The position numbers were made by a program, and so were the translations under genes. Positions 17,840-27,076 of a stretch of 64,000 nt of DNA are shown here, in pieces. Source of the DNA: Culturomica sp. (GTDB lineage Bacteria; Bacteroidota; Bacteroidia; Bacteroidales; Marinifilaceae). The notes beneath the pieces are model-generated. The model did not search any database, was not told where the DNA came from, and saw only the letters and a program-made list of their open reading frames with translations. Location of the stretch: NCBI GenBank assembly GCA_031262745.1, contig JAISHE010000012.1, positions 1-64,000 on the forward strand, written 5' to 3'. Positions within the stretch are counted from its first letter, which is position 1. Every line of letters starts with the position of its first letter.

Positions 17840-19891
17840 ATGTCAAAAGGTAAAATAGGTGTTTCAACACAGGATTTATTTCCGATAATCAAGAAGTTTC
17901 TTTATTCGGATCATGACATCTTTTTGAGAGAAATCGTTTCAAATGCGGTGGATGCAACACAGAAATTGAAGGTATTGGCTTCAAGCAGTGAATACAAAGG
18001 TGATGTTGCAAATCTGAAAATACGTGTTAAGGCTGACAAAAAGGCGGGGACATTGACAGTTTCCGATAATGGTATCGGTATGACGCGTGAAGAAGTTGAA
18101 AAATACATCAATCAAATTGCTTTTTCAGGTGCCGAAGAATTTATGGAAAAGTACAAAGATGACAAAGCTGCAATAATAGGGCACTTCGGTTTGGGTTTCT
18201 ACTCTTCATTTATGGTGAGCGATAAAGTTGAAATAATAACAAAATCTTATAAAGACGGTGCACAAGCCGTGAAATGGTCATGCACAGGCAGTCCGGAATA
18301 TATTTTGGATGATACCGACAAAGCCGAAGTGGGTACTGATATCGTGATGTATATCAACAAAGAAGAAAAAGATTTTCTGGAAGACTCTAAAATAAAAGCA
18401 TTGTTGGAGAAATACTGCAAGTTCCTTCCGGTAGAAATTATTTTCGGCAAAAAACAAGAATGGAAAGACGGTAAATATGTTGATACGGAAGAAGATAATG
18501 TTATAAACGACATTAATCCCGCTTGGACACGTAAACCGTCGGATTTAAAGGAAGAAGATTATTTGAAGTTTTATCGACAACTTTATCCGATGTCGCAGGA
18601 ACCGCTTTTTCATATTCATTTGAATGTGGATTATCCGTTCAATTTAACCGGAATATTGTACTTCCCGAAAATAGACAACAAATTTGAGATTCAGAAAAAC
18701 AAAATTCAGTTATACAGTAATCAAGTGTATGTAACGGATTCGGTAGAGGGAATTGTTCCTGAGTATCTCACTTTGTTGCATGGAGTTATTGATTCTCCCG
18801 ATATACCGTTGAACGTTTCTCGTTCCTATTTGCAAAGCGACCGCAATGTGAAAAAAATATCCAACCATATCACTAAAAAAGTTGCCGACAGTTTGAACGA
18901 TATTTTCACTAAAAATCGTGAAGAGTATGAGAAAAAATGGGATGACTTGAAGATTTTCATACAATACGGTATGCTCACGGATGAGAAATTTGCCGAAAGA
19001 GCAGAAAAAATCTTCCTTTTCAAAAACACGGAAGGCAAATATTTCACAATAGAAGAATATGATAATCTCATAAAATCGGAGCAAACGGATAAGGATAAAA
19101 ATATTGTAACACTTTACGCTACGGATAAGGATGAACAATATACTTATATTGATTCCGCACGTGCAAAGGGTTATGACGTTTTGATAATGGATGGGCAGTT
19201 GGATACGCATTTCATAAATTACATGGAACAGAAAAAATCCGACCATCGCTATCTGAGAGTTGATGCCGACGTTGTGGATAAGTTGATACAAAAAGAAGAT
19301 GCTCGCAAAAGTGATTGGAGTGAAGTTGAACAGGAAGAATTGCGCACCGTGTTTTCATCCCAATTACCCAAAGACAACGCAATGTTTATGGTAAACTTTG
19401 AGTCATTAGGTGAAAATTCGGAACCGTTACTTATAACTCGTTCGGAATTTATGCGCAGAATGAAGGAAATGTCGCAGACGAATCCGGGCATGGCATTCTA
19501 CGGTGCAATGGGTGATAATTATAATCTTGTGGTTAACACCGATCACCGTTTAATGAAGCGTCTTTTGGAAGACGAAAAAAAGAAAATGAGCGACGTTATT
19601 GCTCCTATCAATTTTGAAATTAAAGAATTGAGTGCCAAGAAAACGGAAATCAACACTTTGAATAAGGATAAGAAAGACGATGAAATTCCTCAGGTTGACA
19701 AAGACCGTTTAAACGAATACGACAATAAAATAAGTGAAATGGAAAAACAAAAAGAAGATTTGCTTGCAGGTTATGCACTGAAAAATCCTATTGTTAATCA
19801 ACTTATTGACCTCGCTCTACTTGCAAACGGATTACTCAAAGGTGAGTCTCTCAACAAATTCGTAAAGAGAAGTGTTGAGTTGATAAATTAA
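17840..19891 (+). CDS. htpG: Molecular chaperone HtpG (Hsp90)
   Basis: A 683-residue Hsp90. The GHKL ATP-binding domain has FLREIVSNAVDATQKL, DNGIGM and GHFGLGFYSSFMV. The middle domain has GILYFPK and LPLNVSRSYLQSD-like LNVSRSYLQSD (about 335-345), and the C-terminal dimerisation domain ends in NKFVKRSVELIN. It is an ATP-dependent folding chaperone. A strong terminator follows, so it probably ends its own transcript. The KEDARKSDW-type insertions are usual for the Bacteroidota form. Confidence 0.97.
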   Translation: MSKGKIGVSTQDLFPIIKKFLYSDHDIFLREIVSNAVDATQKLKVLASSSEYKGDVANLKIRVKADKKAGTLTVSDNGIGMTREEVEKYINQIAFSGAEEFMEKYKDDKAAIIGHFGLGFYSSFMVSDKVEIITKSYKDGAQAVKWSCTGSPEYILDDTDKAEVGTDIVMYINKEEKDFLEDSKIKALLEKYCKFLPVEIIFGKKQEWKDGKYVDTEEDNVINDINPAWTRKPSDLKEEDYLKFYRQLYPMSQEPLFHIHLNVDYPFNLTGILYFPKIDNKFEIQKNKIQLYSNQVYVTDSVEGIVPEYLTLLHGVIDSPDIPLNVSRSYLQSDRNVKKISNHITKKVADSLNDIFTKNREEYEKKWDDLKIFIQYGMLTDEKFAERAEKIFLFKNTEGKYFTIEEYDNLIKSEQTDKDKNIVTLYATDKDEQYTYIDSARAKGYDVLIMDGQLDTHFINYMEQKKSDHRYLRVDADVVDKLIQKEDARKSDWSEVEQEELRTVFSSQLPKDNAMFMVNFESLGENSEPLLITRSEFMRRMKEMSQTNPGMAFYGAMGDNYNLVVNTDHRLMKRLLEDEKKKMSDVIAPINFEIKELSAKKTEINTLNKDKKDDEIPQVDKDRLNEYDNKISEMEKQKEDLLAGYALKNPIVNQLIDLALLANGLLKGESLNKFVKRSVELIN

Positions 19892-19926
19892 AACAATTTT
19901 TCGTTTATAGTTAGACATCGAATAAG

Positions 19927-19966
19927 AAATCTTGCACATTTTTCAAGAATTTGTGCAAGATTTTTT
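19927..19966 (+). terminator. Rho-independent terminator after htpG
   Basis: A 12-bp perfect stem (aaatcttgcaca with tgtgcaagattt) and a 13-base loop, followed by a run of six T that overlaps the stem end. Confidence 0.85.
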
Positions 19967-19974
19967 ATATTTGC
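19966..19974 (+). promoter_or_regulatory. -7 box for the FabH-like synthase gene
   Basis: TATATTTGC is an exact Bacteroidota -7 element. It overlaps the T-run of the htpG terminator by one base and lies 52 bp before the chosen ATG. Confidence 0.65.
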
Positions 19975-20026
19975 AAACTAAATATAGTTTGGAATATTGT
20001 GTTATTTTAAATAATTGAGTTACAGA

Positions 20027-20977
20027 ATGGATTTGTTTGTGAATAAAATGACTCACTATATACCTGAAGTTGTTGTTCCTAATTCTTATTTTAAAAACTT
20101 AAACGGCTTGGATGATCAGTGGATATTATCCAGAACAGGTATAAAAACGCGGAGTAAAGTAAAAGAAGGAGAAAACACTAATACAATGGCAATAAAGGCA
20201 GTAGAAAAAGCTGTAAATGATTTGCCCTACTCTATTCGAGAAATAGATTTGATCGTTGCCGCCACTTATTCGCCGTATGATACTGTTGCAACTGCCGCCC
20301 ACACTATACAAAATAAATACGAAATATCAGGTGCCAAATGTTTAAGTATATCTTCCGCATGTTCTTCATTTATAAATGCGATGGAGATTGTTGAAGGTTA
20401 TGTGAAAATGGGAAAAGCTAAGAAAGCACTTGTGGTGGCTTCCGAGCATAACACTAAATATTCCAATGATTCCGATCCTCAAAGCGGTCATCTTTGGGGA
20501 GACGGTGCTGTGGCGGTTTTCGTGTCCGACGAGCGTTACAGTGATAATGATGCCGAAATACTTAGTATATACACCGAAGGGTTGGGAAATGTAGGCAAGG
20601 CTATGGAAGCCGTGCATCTTTTCCCCAGAGACGGCGGTATCACAATGCCCGACGGTCGTGATGTTTTTGTGAATGCTTGTCATTATATGGTTGAAGCTTT
20701 GGAAAAAGCCGGCAGCATGTGTAATAAGTCATTGAATGATTTTACTTATATATCTACTCATCAGGCTAATATGCGCATAATAAGCCATATTGCCAAAGAG
20801 CAGAACTTGCCTGAGGAACGTTTTCTATCTACAATTGAAAAATGGGGTAACACCGGCTGTCCGAGTTGCGTTATTACACTTTCGGATAATATTAAACGTA
20901 TTAAGAAAGGTGATCTGGTGGGACTTACCGTTTTTGGCGGCGGCTATTCATGTGGTGCAATGATAATGCAATATTAA
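20027..20977 (+). CDS. FabH-like 3-oxoacyl-ACP synthase III family protein
   Basis: A 316-residue thiolase-fold enzyme. I chose the ATG at 20027 over an in-frame TTG at 20015. The active-site triad is visible: Cys in SSACSSF, His in YISTHQANMR, and Asn in WGNTGC. The N-terminal half carries DDQWILSRTGIKTR, typical of KAS III. It condenses an acyl-CoA starter with malonyl-ACP, or does a related Claisen condensation. Whether it is the housekeeping FabH or a paralogue cannot be told. It is convergent with the AddB-like gene, whose end lies 6 bp away. Confidence 0.85.
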   Translation: MDLFVNKMTHYIPEVVVPNSYFKNLNGLDDQWILSRTGIKTRSKVKEGENTNTMAIKAVEKAVNDLPYSIREIDLIVAATYSPYDTVATAAHTIQNKYEISGAKCLSISSACSSFINAMEIVEGYVKMGKAKKALVVASEHNTKYSNDSDPQSGHLWGDGAVAVFVSDERYSDNDAEILSIYTEGLGNVGKAMEAVHLFPRDGGITMPDGRDVFVNACHYMVEALEKAGSMCNKSLNDFTYISTHQANMRIISHIAKEQNLPEERFLSTIEKWGNTGCPSCVITLSDNIKRIKKGDLVGLTVFGGGYSCGAMIMQY

Positions 20978-20983
20978 TCTTAT

Positions 20984-23806
20984 TTATCTGTTGCAAATGA
21001 TCTGGTAACTGCATGTAGTACACTTGCTATTATCTTTTGTTTGAGAAAAGTTCTTTTCGCAGGAAAAGATCGCATTCAGTAAGCCTTTCAGTTCATTAAT
21101 ATAATCGTTGTAGTAGCGATCAAAATCATTAATAGCTTCACCATCTGCAAAAAAATGGTGGGAATATTGACTGTCGAACATCTGCTTAATGCTATAAATA
21201 CCCGGTGAAATAACCTGTTCATTAGGATTATTGTATGCAAAAATCATGCAGTATAGCAGAGTTTGGAAAGCTGCTTTATTACGTGATTTGTTTTCAGGGT
21301 TAAAAAGTGATTTTATGCCGTTTTTGAAAACATTTGTGTCGGCACCGGTTTTGTAATCTATTATTCTCACTCCTTTCGCATTACGGTCGACACGGTCAAT
21401 AGTGCCACCGAGAATTATTTGTTTACTTCCTTCGGTAGTGGCAACTTCAAAAGGCATTTCATACTTTTTTTCCATTGAAACCATGCGGAAAGGTGTAAAG
21501 TTGCGGTCATATTCCAGCATTTTACGTATGTACTTTCTTATTATAGCAAGTATAAGGTTGTTCCCACTGTTCTCAATCATCTCCTTAGAATTGTTGTTAT
21601 AACAATTTTGATAAGCTTTGCGAATATTGCCGTCAATCAAGATGTTGTCTTTTAAAATACTATCAATAACCTCAGAGGTGATTTCATTTTCTCCTAACGG
21701 AGCATAAAGTGATTCCGCACATTCATGGAAAATGTTACCGAGCAATCGGTAATCCAATTCTTCACTAACTTCTTCTTTTTCTTTAATATCGGCGATGTAG
21801 CGGAAATAAAATTTCAGAGGACATTCAATGTAAGTATTCAATGCCGACGGAGAAAGTATTTTCCCATTATCACCGTATTTTTTATAAAGTTTTGAAAGAA
21901 GTTCCGGCGTTTTATCGATTTCTATCGGAAGCTTTTCACGGATAGAGAATTTATTTTGGAAACTTTTTTCGTTAATAGGTAGTTCGGATTCATATTTAAT
22001 TTGAAAAAGGTACCTACTCATTTCACTACTACTTATACCCTTGCTATTATTTGTATACATGATGTTTACACTGTCGGCTCGTTGTATTAATCGGTAGAAA
22101 TAGTATGAAAACAACGCATCCTGATGCTCCGACGTAGGCAGGCGAAAGCCTACACGTATATTATAAGGTATGAAAGAAGAAGCCGGATTTACTTTCGGCA
22201 GCATACCTTCATTTGCAGATAGGATGATAATTCGGCGGAAATCCAGAAGTCGAGTTTCGAGTAATCCCATAACCTGCAATTCTTCCAACGGTTCGCCGGA
22301 AAAAGGTATTGATATACTGTTGATAACTCTTTGTATGATTTGCATATACAACGTGTCTTCCGGTTTGATATTTTCTTCATCAAGTGTGTTTTGTAGAGAT
22401 TGTATGCGAGTGTACAGATTAAAAATAATCTCTTTTTCAATCACATCTGCTGATTTTTGAGCATCGTAAGCTGAAACCGAAAGTATTTTAAGAACATCTA
22501 TAATATATGAAATGGTATCATTTGTTGTCGGTAGAAAAATAGCTTTACTTAAATTGTTGAATACCAAATACTCCGCTTTTAGATATATGAGATTATTTTT
22601 ATGTATTTCGGCAGTGATTTTATCAACTATTTCGGGTGCACTGTTTTTTAATGATTTATGATTTAGTAATGCAAGCACGGGTTTAAAATAGTAATATCTA
22701 CTACCGTCTTTTTCTTTCATGAATTTTCTACATTCACCCAAAAGTTGAATTAGGGCTGCAACGGATGTATTACGTGCCGGATAGCCCATTGTGATGTTGA
22801 GCTTTTCGATATTCTCCGGTATTGAATGAATAACGGGAATTAGCATGCGTTCATCACAAAGAACGATAGCCGTGTCGTTGAAACCGTTAATAGTGTGCTT
22901 TTCAAGTAATTCCGGTATCAACTTTGCCTGAGCAATATTTGATGACACGGAAATATAGTCGATTTCTTTTTTGCTGTGTTTGAAATTATTAAAATGTTCC
23001 GCACCGAGTTCGTTAGAGAAAAGTTTTAGATTTTCGCGAATAAATCTACCGGCTTCGTGTCTTATATCGGCAGCGTAATAAATATCGTAATCCCAATAAA
23101 ATAATGCTTGTCCACTGCTTTTAAAATGGTTGAAAATCCTTTTTTCGGATAAACTTAAAGCATTAAAACCGGCAAAAACGATATTCCCTTGTATGTTATA
23201 GCTGTTGATATTTTCACAAAAATGTCTGATACCCATGCCTTCATAACAAAGTTGCTCCGAGTAAAGCATTTCCCTGAACAGATTGTAAACATCGTTTAGT
23301 TTACTCCAGATTTTGAGAAATTCTTCCTTTTCGTTGCTGAATTTAGATACGTTGAAACTACTCCAAAACATTTTAATTGCAGCGAGTTGCTCTTCATCCA
23401 AAAAGGAATAATCCGATTCTATATCTTTAAGTGCGCTGATATTCTTAAACAAATCTTTTGCACTAACGAGATATTTATCAATATCGTCGAAATCATTCAG
23501 CAACATATTGCCCCAAAAGTAGAAGTCATCGAATTTCTCATTGCTTGCAGCCACTTTTATATAAGCTTTATATAGCTTGGTTACGGCAATCAAATCATCC
23601 ACTTGTTTGAGTCCGGAATATTTGTTGATAAAATCGCTTATCGTCATAATTTCCGGTAACCACACTGCTTTGTCGGTGATTTTTGCCATTTCCGCAGCCA
23701 AGAATAACCCTGCTCTTTTATTTGGAAATATGATGGTTACATTTTCAAAATTCCCTTTGAATTTATTGAACAAGTCGTCTGCTATTAATTTCAAAAATGA
23801 AGACAT
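20984..23806 (-). CDS. AddB-like PD-(D/E)XK nuclease/helicase-like protein
   Basis: A 940-residue partner of the AddA-like protein. The N-terminus (IFPNKRAGLFLAAEMAK) is a degenerate helicase domain without a clear Walker A. The C-terminal RecB-like nuclease has GGTIDRVDR and RIIDYKTG. Four cysteines, one in TYIECPLKFYF and three in CTTCSYQIIC, match the iron-sulfur staple of AddB. It should act in double-strand break end resection together with the gene at 13332, though the two are separated by about 4.5 kb and face opposite directions. The divergence is normal for Bacteroidota. Confidence 0.87.
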   Translation of the reverse strand: MSSFLKLIADDLFNKFKGNFENVTIIFPNKRAGLFLAAEMAKITDKAVWLPEIMTISDFINKYSGLKQVDDLIAVTKLYKAYIKVAASNEKFDDFYFWGNMLLNDFDDIDKYLVSAKDLFKNISALKDIESDYSFLDEEQLAAIKMFWSSFNVSKFSNEKEEFLKIWSKLNDVYNLFREMLYSEQLCYEGMGIRHFCENINSYNIQGNIVFAGFNALSLSEKRIFNHFKSSGQALFYWDYDIYYAADIRHEAGRFIRENLKLFSNELGAEHFNNFKHSKKEIDYISVSSNIAQAKLIPELLEKHTINGFNDTAIVLCDERMLIPVIHSIPENIEKLNITMGYPARNTSVAALIQLLGECRKFMKEKDGSRYYYFKPVLALLNHKSLKNSAPEIVDKITAEIHKNNLIYLKAEYLVFNNLSKAIFLPTTNDTISYIIDVLKILSVSAYDAQKSADVIEKEIIFNLYTRIQSLQNTLDEENIKPEDTLYMQIIQRVINSISIPFSGEPLEELQVMGLLETRLLDFRRIIILSANEGMLPKVNPASSFIPYNIRVGFRLPTSEHQDALFSYYFYRLIQRADSVNIMYTNNSKGISSSEMSRYLFQIKYESELPINEKSFQNKFSIREKLPIEIDKTPELLSKLYKKYGDNGKILSPSALNTYIECPLKFYFRYIADIKEKEEVSEELDYRLLGNIFHECAESLYAPLGENEITSEVIDSILKDNILIDGNIRKAYQNCYNNNSKEMIENSGNNLILAIIRKYIRKMLEYDRNFTPFRMVSMEKKYEMPFEVATTEGSKQIILGGTIDRVDRNAKGVRIIDYKTGADTNVFKNGIKSLFNPENKSRNKAAFQTLLYCMIFAYNNPNEQVISPGIYSIKQMFDSQYSHHFFADGEAINDFDRYYNDYINELKGLLNAIFSCEKNFSQTKDNSKCTTCSYQIICNR

Positions 23807-23833
23807 AGATTTAATTTGGTAGTACGGTCAAAG

Positions 23834-25654
23834 TTATAATTTTTTAAGTAAATCAAGTCGGTGAATCTTGTGAAGTAGCTTTTTTATAGTTATGTAACAA
23901 TCTTTTTTGTACCAAAAGAAAAAAATATTTTGCTCTCTCTTTTCCTCTTTTGTTTTAGCTGTGTTAACCTTTTTCAAAGAGTACGGATGGTAACCGGTAT
24001 AGTACATAGTTGTAGCAAGTGTCATCGGAGTAGGTGTAAAATCTTGCACTTGTTTCAAATGAAAATCAAGATTTTTGGTTGTAATTGCAAGTTCTGCCAT
24101 ATCGGTGAGAGTGCAATCCGGATGTGAAGATATAAAGTAAGGTATTAGTTGTTGTTTTAAACCGTATTTATTATTTACGTTGTCGAAAATGCGTTTCAAC
24201 TCGTAGAACTGCTCGAAAGACGGTTTACGCATTGCATGAAGAACATGGTCGGCAGAATGTTCCGGTGCCACTTTCAATCTACCGGATACGTGTTTACGGA
24301 TGACGGTTTCCAGATAAGTTTTATTTGCTTTATTAACCTTTTCGTCTTTGTTGCTATGGAGACAAATGTCGTAGCGAATACCGGAACCGATAAAACAATG
24401 TTTCACTCCTGCAATTTGTGATACTTTCTCATATAGAGCAAGCAGTGGTGAATGGTCGGTTAGCAAATTGGAGCAAATTTTAGGATAAGCGCATGACGGG
24501 CGTTTACAGATGTTGCAAAGTTGCTTATCCGCACCTTGCATGCACCACATGTTTGCCGAGGGACCGCCCAAATCTGTGATTGTTCCGTTGAAATCCGGCA
24601 TCGAAGTTATTTGTTCCACCTCTTTTAGTACGGACGCTTCTGAGCGTGATGAAATGAATTTACCTTGATGTGCGGAAATCGAACAAAACGAACAACCTCC
24701 GAAACAGCCTCTGTGCAATGTTACCGAATGTCTAATCATAGTGTAGGCAGGTATTTCCTTGCCTTTATAGCGAGGATGCGGCAGGCGGGTGAACGGTAAT
24801 GCGTACACTGCGTCCAATTCCTCCGTTGTCATAGGCGGATATTGCGGATTTACAATGAGTGTCTTGTCTTCAACAGTTTGCAAGAGTTGTGCAGCCTGCA
24901 AGGAATTGGACTCCTCTTCAATACGTCGAAAATTCAGTGCATGTTTTTTCTTGTCGTCAAGGCAATCTTCATGGGAGAAAAGAGTTATTTGCTTCCAATT
25001 TTTGTTAGTTGCGTACGATACATCCTTTTGCCTAATGATGCAAGTTTGCGGAATGTTAGTAAGATTTTCAAAAGGGATACCTTTTTTTAGCAGTCGGCAC
25101 AATTCTGTGAGCGGTTTTTCACCCATACCGTAGATGAGCATATCGCCACCGCTTTCATACAGTATTGACGGGCGCAAGCGGTTGAGCAGATAATCATAGT
25201 GGGTGAAACGTCTTAAAGAGGCTTCAATACCTCCCAAAATCACAGGCACATCAGGATAAAGTTCTTTTAGTATACGGGTGTAGACCAAACTCGGCATGTC
25301 CGGACGTGCACCGCTGCGACCGTTTGGAGTGTAGGCATCATCGGAACGTTTGCGGAGAGATGCCGTGTAGTGGTTCACCATTGAATCCATTGCACCCGGA
25401 GATATACCGAAAAAAAGATTCGGGCGTCCCAACTTCTTGAAATCGCGCAAATCATCCTGCCAATTAGGTTGCGGGATTATTGCCACTCTCAGATTTAGTG
25501 ATTCGAGCAGTCGTCCCACAACTGCTGCTCCGAAAGCAGGATGATCAACATAGGCATCACCGGAAAACAACACCACATCCACGCTATTCCAACCGCGTTC
25601 TTTGACTTCCTTTGCAGATGTAGGCAACCATTTTAATGAAAAATCTTTACTCAT
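23834..25654 (-). CDS. YgiQ-family radical SAM protein (UPF0313)
   Basis: A 606-residue protein. It has an N-terminal cobalamin-binding-like domain with SGDAYVDHPAFG and VILGGIEASLRRFTHYDY, and a radical SAM core with HRGCFGGCSFCSI (CxxxCxxC ligands of the 4Fe-4S cluster). The C-terminal part (PHPYSLKKVNTAK-like HPYSLKKVNTAKTKEEK) is the usual YgiQ ending. The reaction is not established for this family. It is transcribed divergently from rimO, with both promoters in a 70-bp gap, and is 27 bp upstream of the AddB-like gene. Confidence 0.92.
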   Translation of the reverse strand: MSKDFSLKWLPTSAKEVKERGWNSVDVVLFSGDAYVDHPAFGAAVVGRLLESLNLRVAIIPQPNWQDDLRDFKKLGRPNLFFGISPGAMDSMVNHYTASLRKRSDDAYTPNGRSGARPDMPSLVYTRILKELYPDVPVILGGIEASLRRFTHYDYLLNRLRPSILYESGGDMLIYGMGEKPLTELCRLLKKGIPFENLTNIPQTCIIRQKDVSYATNKNWKQITLFSHEDCLDDKKKHALNFRRIEEESNSLQAAQLLQTVEDKTLIVNPQYPPMTTEELDAVYALPFTRLPHPRYKGKEIPAYTMIRHSVTLHRGCFGGCSFCSISAHQGKFISSRSEASVLKEVEQITSMPDFNGTITDLGGPSANMWCMQGADKQLCNICKRPSCAYPKICSNLLTDHSPLLALYEKVSQIAGVKHCFIGSGIRYDICLHSNKDEKVNKANKTYLETVIRKHVSGRLKVAPEHSADHVLHAMRKPSFEQFYELKRIFDNVNNKYGLKQQLIPYFISSHPDCTLTDMAELAITTKNLDFHLKQVQDFTPTPMTLATTMYYTGYHPYSLKKVNTAKTKEEKREQNIFFFWYKKDCYITIKKLLHKIHRLDLLKKL

Positions 25655-25677
25655 AATTCTAATATTCCCCGCAACTC

Positions 25678-25707
25678 ACAAATGTAAGTGAAAAATCCTA
25701 ATTTTGC
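25678..25707. promoter_or_regulatory. Divergent -7 boxes for the YgiQ-like gene and rimO
   Basis: On the minus strand TACATTTGT (25678-25686) serves the YgiQ-like gene. On the plus strand TAATTTTGC (25699-25707) serves rimO, 17 bp before its ATG. Both match TAnnTTTG. The rimO leader would be very short. Confidence 0.65.
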
Positions 25708-25724
25708 ACACAAATTAAAAAGCG

Positions 25725-27008
25725 ATGAAAGTAAATGTAATAAGTCTCGGCTGCTCAAAAAACCTTGTGGATTCCGAACTACTGTTGAAACAATTAGAGA
25801 AATCCGGCTACGAAACAGAAGCCAATGTGGAGAACTCGGGTGCGGAGATTGTAGTGGTGAACACTTGTGGATTTATAGGCGACGCCAAAGAAGAATCCGT
25901 GAACACCATTTTGGAGCAAGTGGCAAGGAAAAGTGATGGCGAAGTGAAACACCTTTTAGTGATGGGTTGCCTTTCACAAAGATATGCCGCAGATTTGCAA
26001 AAGGAAATACCGGAAGTGGATGCTTATTTCGGCAAATTCGATTGGAAAGGAGTGCTCACTTATTTAGGGCAAACTTATAAAGAGGATGCTGCAAATGAAC
26101 GACTGCTTACGACACCTAAGCACTATGCCTACCTGAAGATTGCAGAAGGTTGCGACAGAACTTGTTCCTATTGTGCAATTCCTTTGATGACCGGTGGTTA
26201 CAAATCTCGGCGACGTGAGGACATTCTTGATGAGTGTGAGCGATTGGCAGATGCGGGAGTTAAGGAACTGATAGTGATTGCACAGGATTTGACTTATTAC
26301 GGCACTGATATTTACGGCACTGCTCGCATTGCCGATTTGATTTCCGACATTTCCGACCTCAAACGCTTTGAATGGATAAGGCTACACTACGCTTATCCTT
26401 CCGGTTTCCCAACGGATTTACTTGCAGTGATAAGGGAAAGAGAGGATGTTTGCAATTATTTGGATATTGCTTTGCAGCATTGCAGTGATCACATGCTTAG
26501 CTTGATGCGCAGAGGTATCACGAAAGAAAAAACGATAGAACTTATACATAAAATCAGGGAGGAAGTGCCCGGTATTTGTTTGCGTACAACATTGATGACA
26601 GGTCATCCGGGTGAAAGCGAAGCTGACTTTGAGGAAATGTATGATTTTGTGCGTAGTATGCGCTTTGAACGTTTAGGCGTTTTCCCATATTCACACGAAG
26701 ATGACACTTATTGCGACATTCACTATAAGGATGATGTGCCTAAGAAGGTTAAAAATAGGCGTGCGGAAAAGATTATGGCTTTACAGGAGGAAATTGTAGA
26801 CGAAATCAACAGAGGGATGATAGGTAAGACATATAAAGTGATAATCGACAGGCTGGAAGATGGTCTTTATATCGGACGCACCGAATACGATTCTCCCGAA
26901 ATAGATCAGGAAGTTATAATTAAAGCTGTGAAACCTCTGATAATAGGTAACTTCTATCAAGTTGAAATCACCGATTCCACAGGCTTTGATTTATTTGGAA
27001 AAGTGTGA
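25725..27008 (+). CDS. rimO: Ribosomal protein S12 methylthiotransferase
   Basis: A 427-residue radical SAM methylthiotransferase. The N-terminal MTTase domain has three cluster cysteines (SLGCSKN, VNTCGF, MGCLSQ). The radical SAM motif is CDRTCSYCAIP, followed by the RimO-specific GYKSRR and by the C-terminal TRAM domain (MIGKTYKVIIDRLEDG). It adds a methylthio group to the conserved aspartate of ribosomal protein S12. The C-terminal ESGFDLFG-like ending TDSTGFDLFGKV distinguishes it from MiaB. Confidence 0.96.
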   Translation: MKVNVISLGCSKNLVDSELLLKQLEKSGYETEANVENSGAEIVVVNTCGFIGDAKEESVNTILEQVARKSDGEVKHLLVMGCLSQRYAADLQKEIPEVDAYFGKFDWKGVLTYLGQTYKEDAANERLLTTPKHYAYLKIAEGCDRTCSYCAIPLMTGGYKSRRREDILDECERLADAGVKELIVIAQDLTYYGTDIYGTARIADLISDISDLKRFEWIRLHYAYPSGFPTDLLAVIREREDVCNYLDIALQHCSDHMLSLMRRGITKEKTIELIHKIREEVPGICLRTTLMTGHPGESEADFEEMYDFVRSMRFERLGVFPYSHEDDTYCDIHYKDDVPKKVKNRRAEKIMALQEEIVDEINRGMIGKTYKVIIDRLEDGLYIGRTEYDSPEIDQEVIIKAVKPLIIGNFYQVEITDSTGFDLFGKV

Positions 27009-27017
27009 TATTGTAGC

Positions 27018-27026
27018 TACATTTGC
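27018..27026 (+). promoter_or_regulatory. -7 box of the hppA promoter
   Basis: TACATTTGC, a match to TAnnTTTG, lies 51 bp before the hppA ATG and 10 bp after the rimO stop. Confidence 0.6.
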
Positions 27027-27076
27027 GGAACTAAATCAATCATAAATACATTTAATTATCTAAATCATAAAGAATT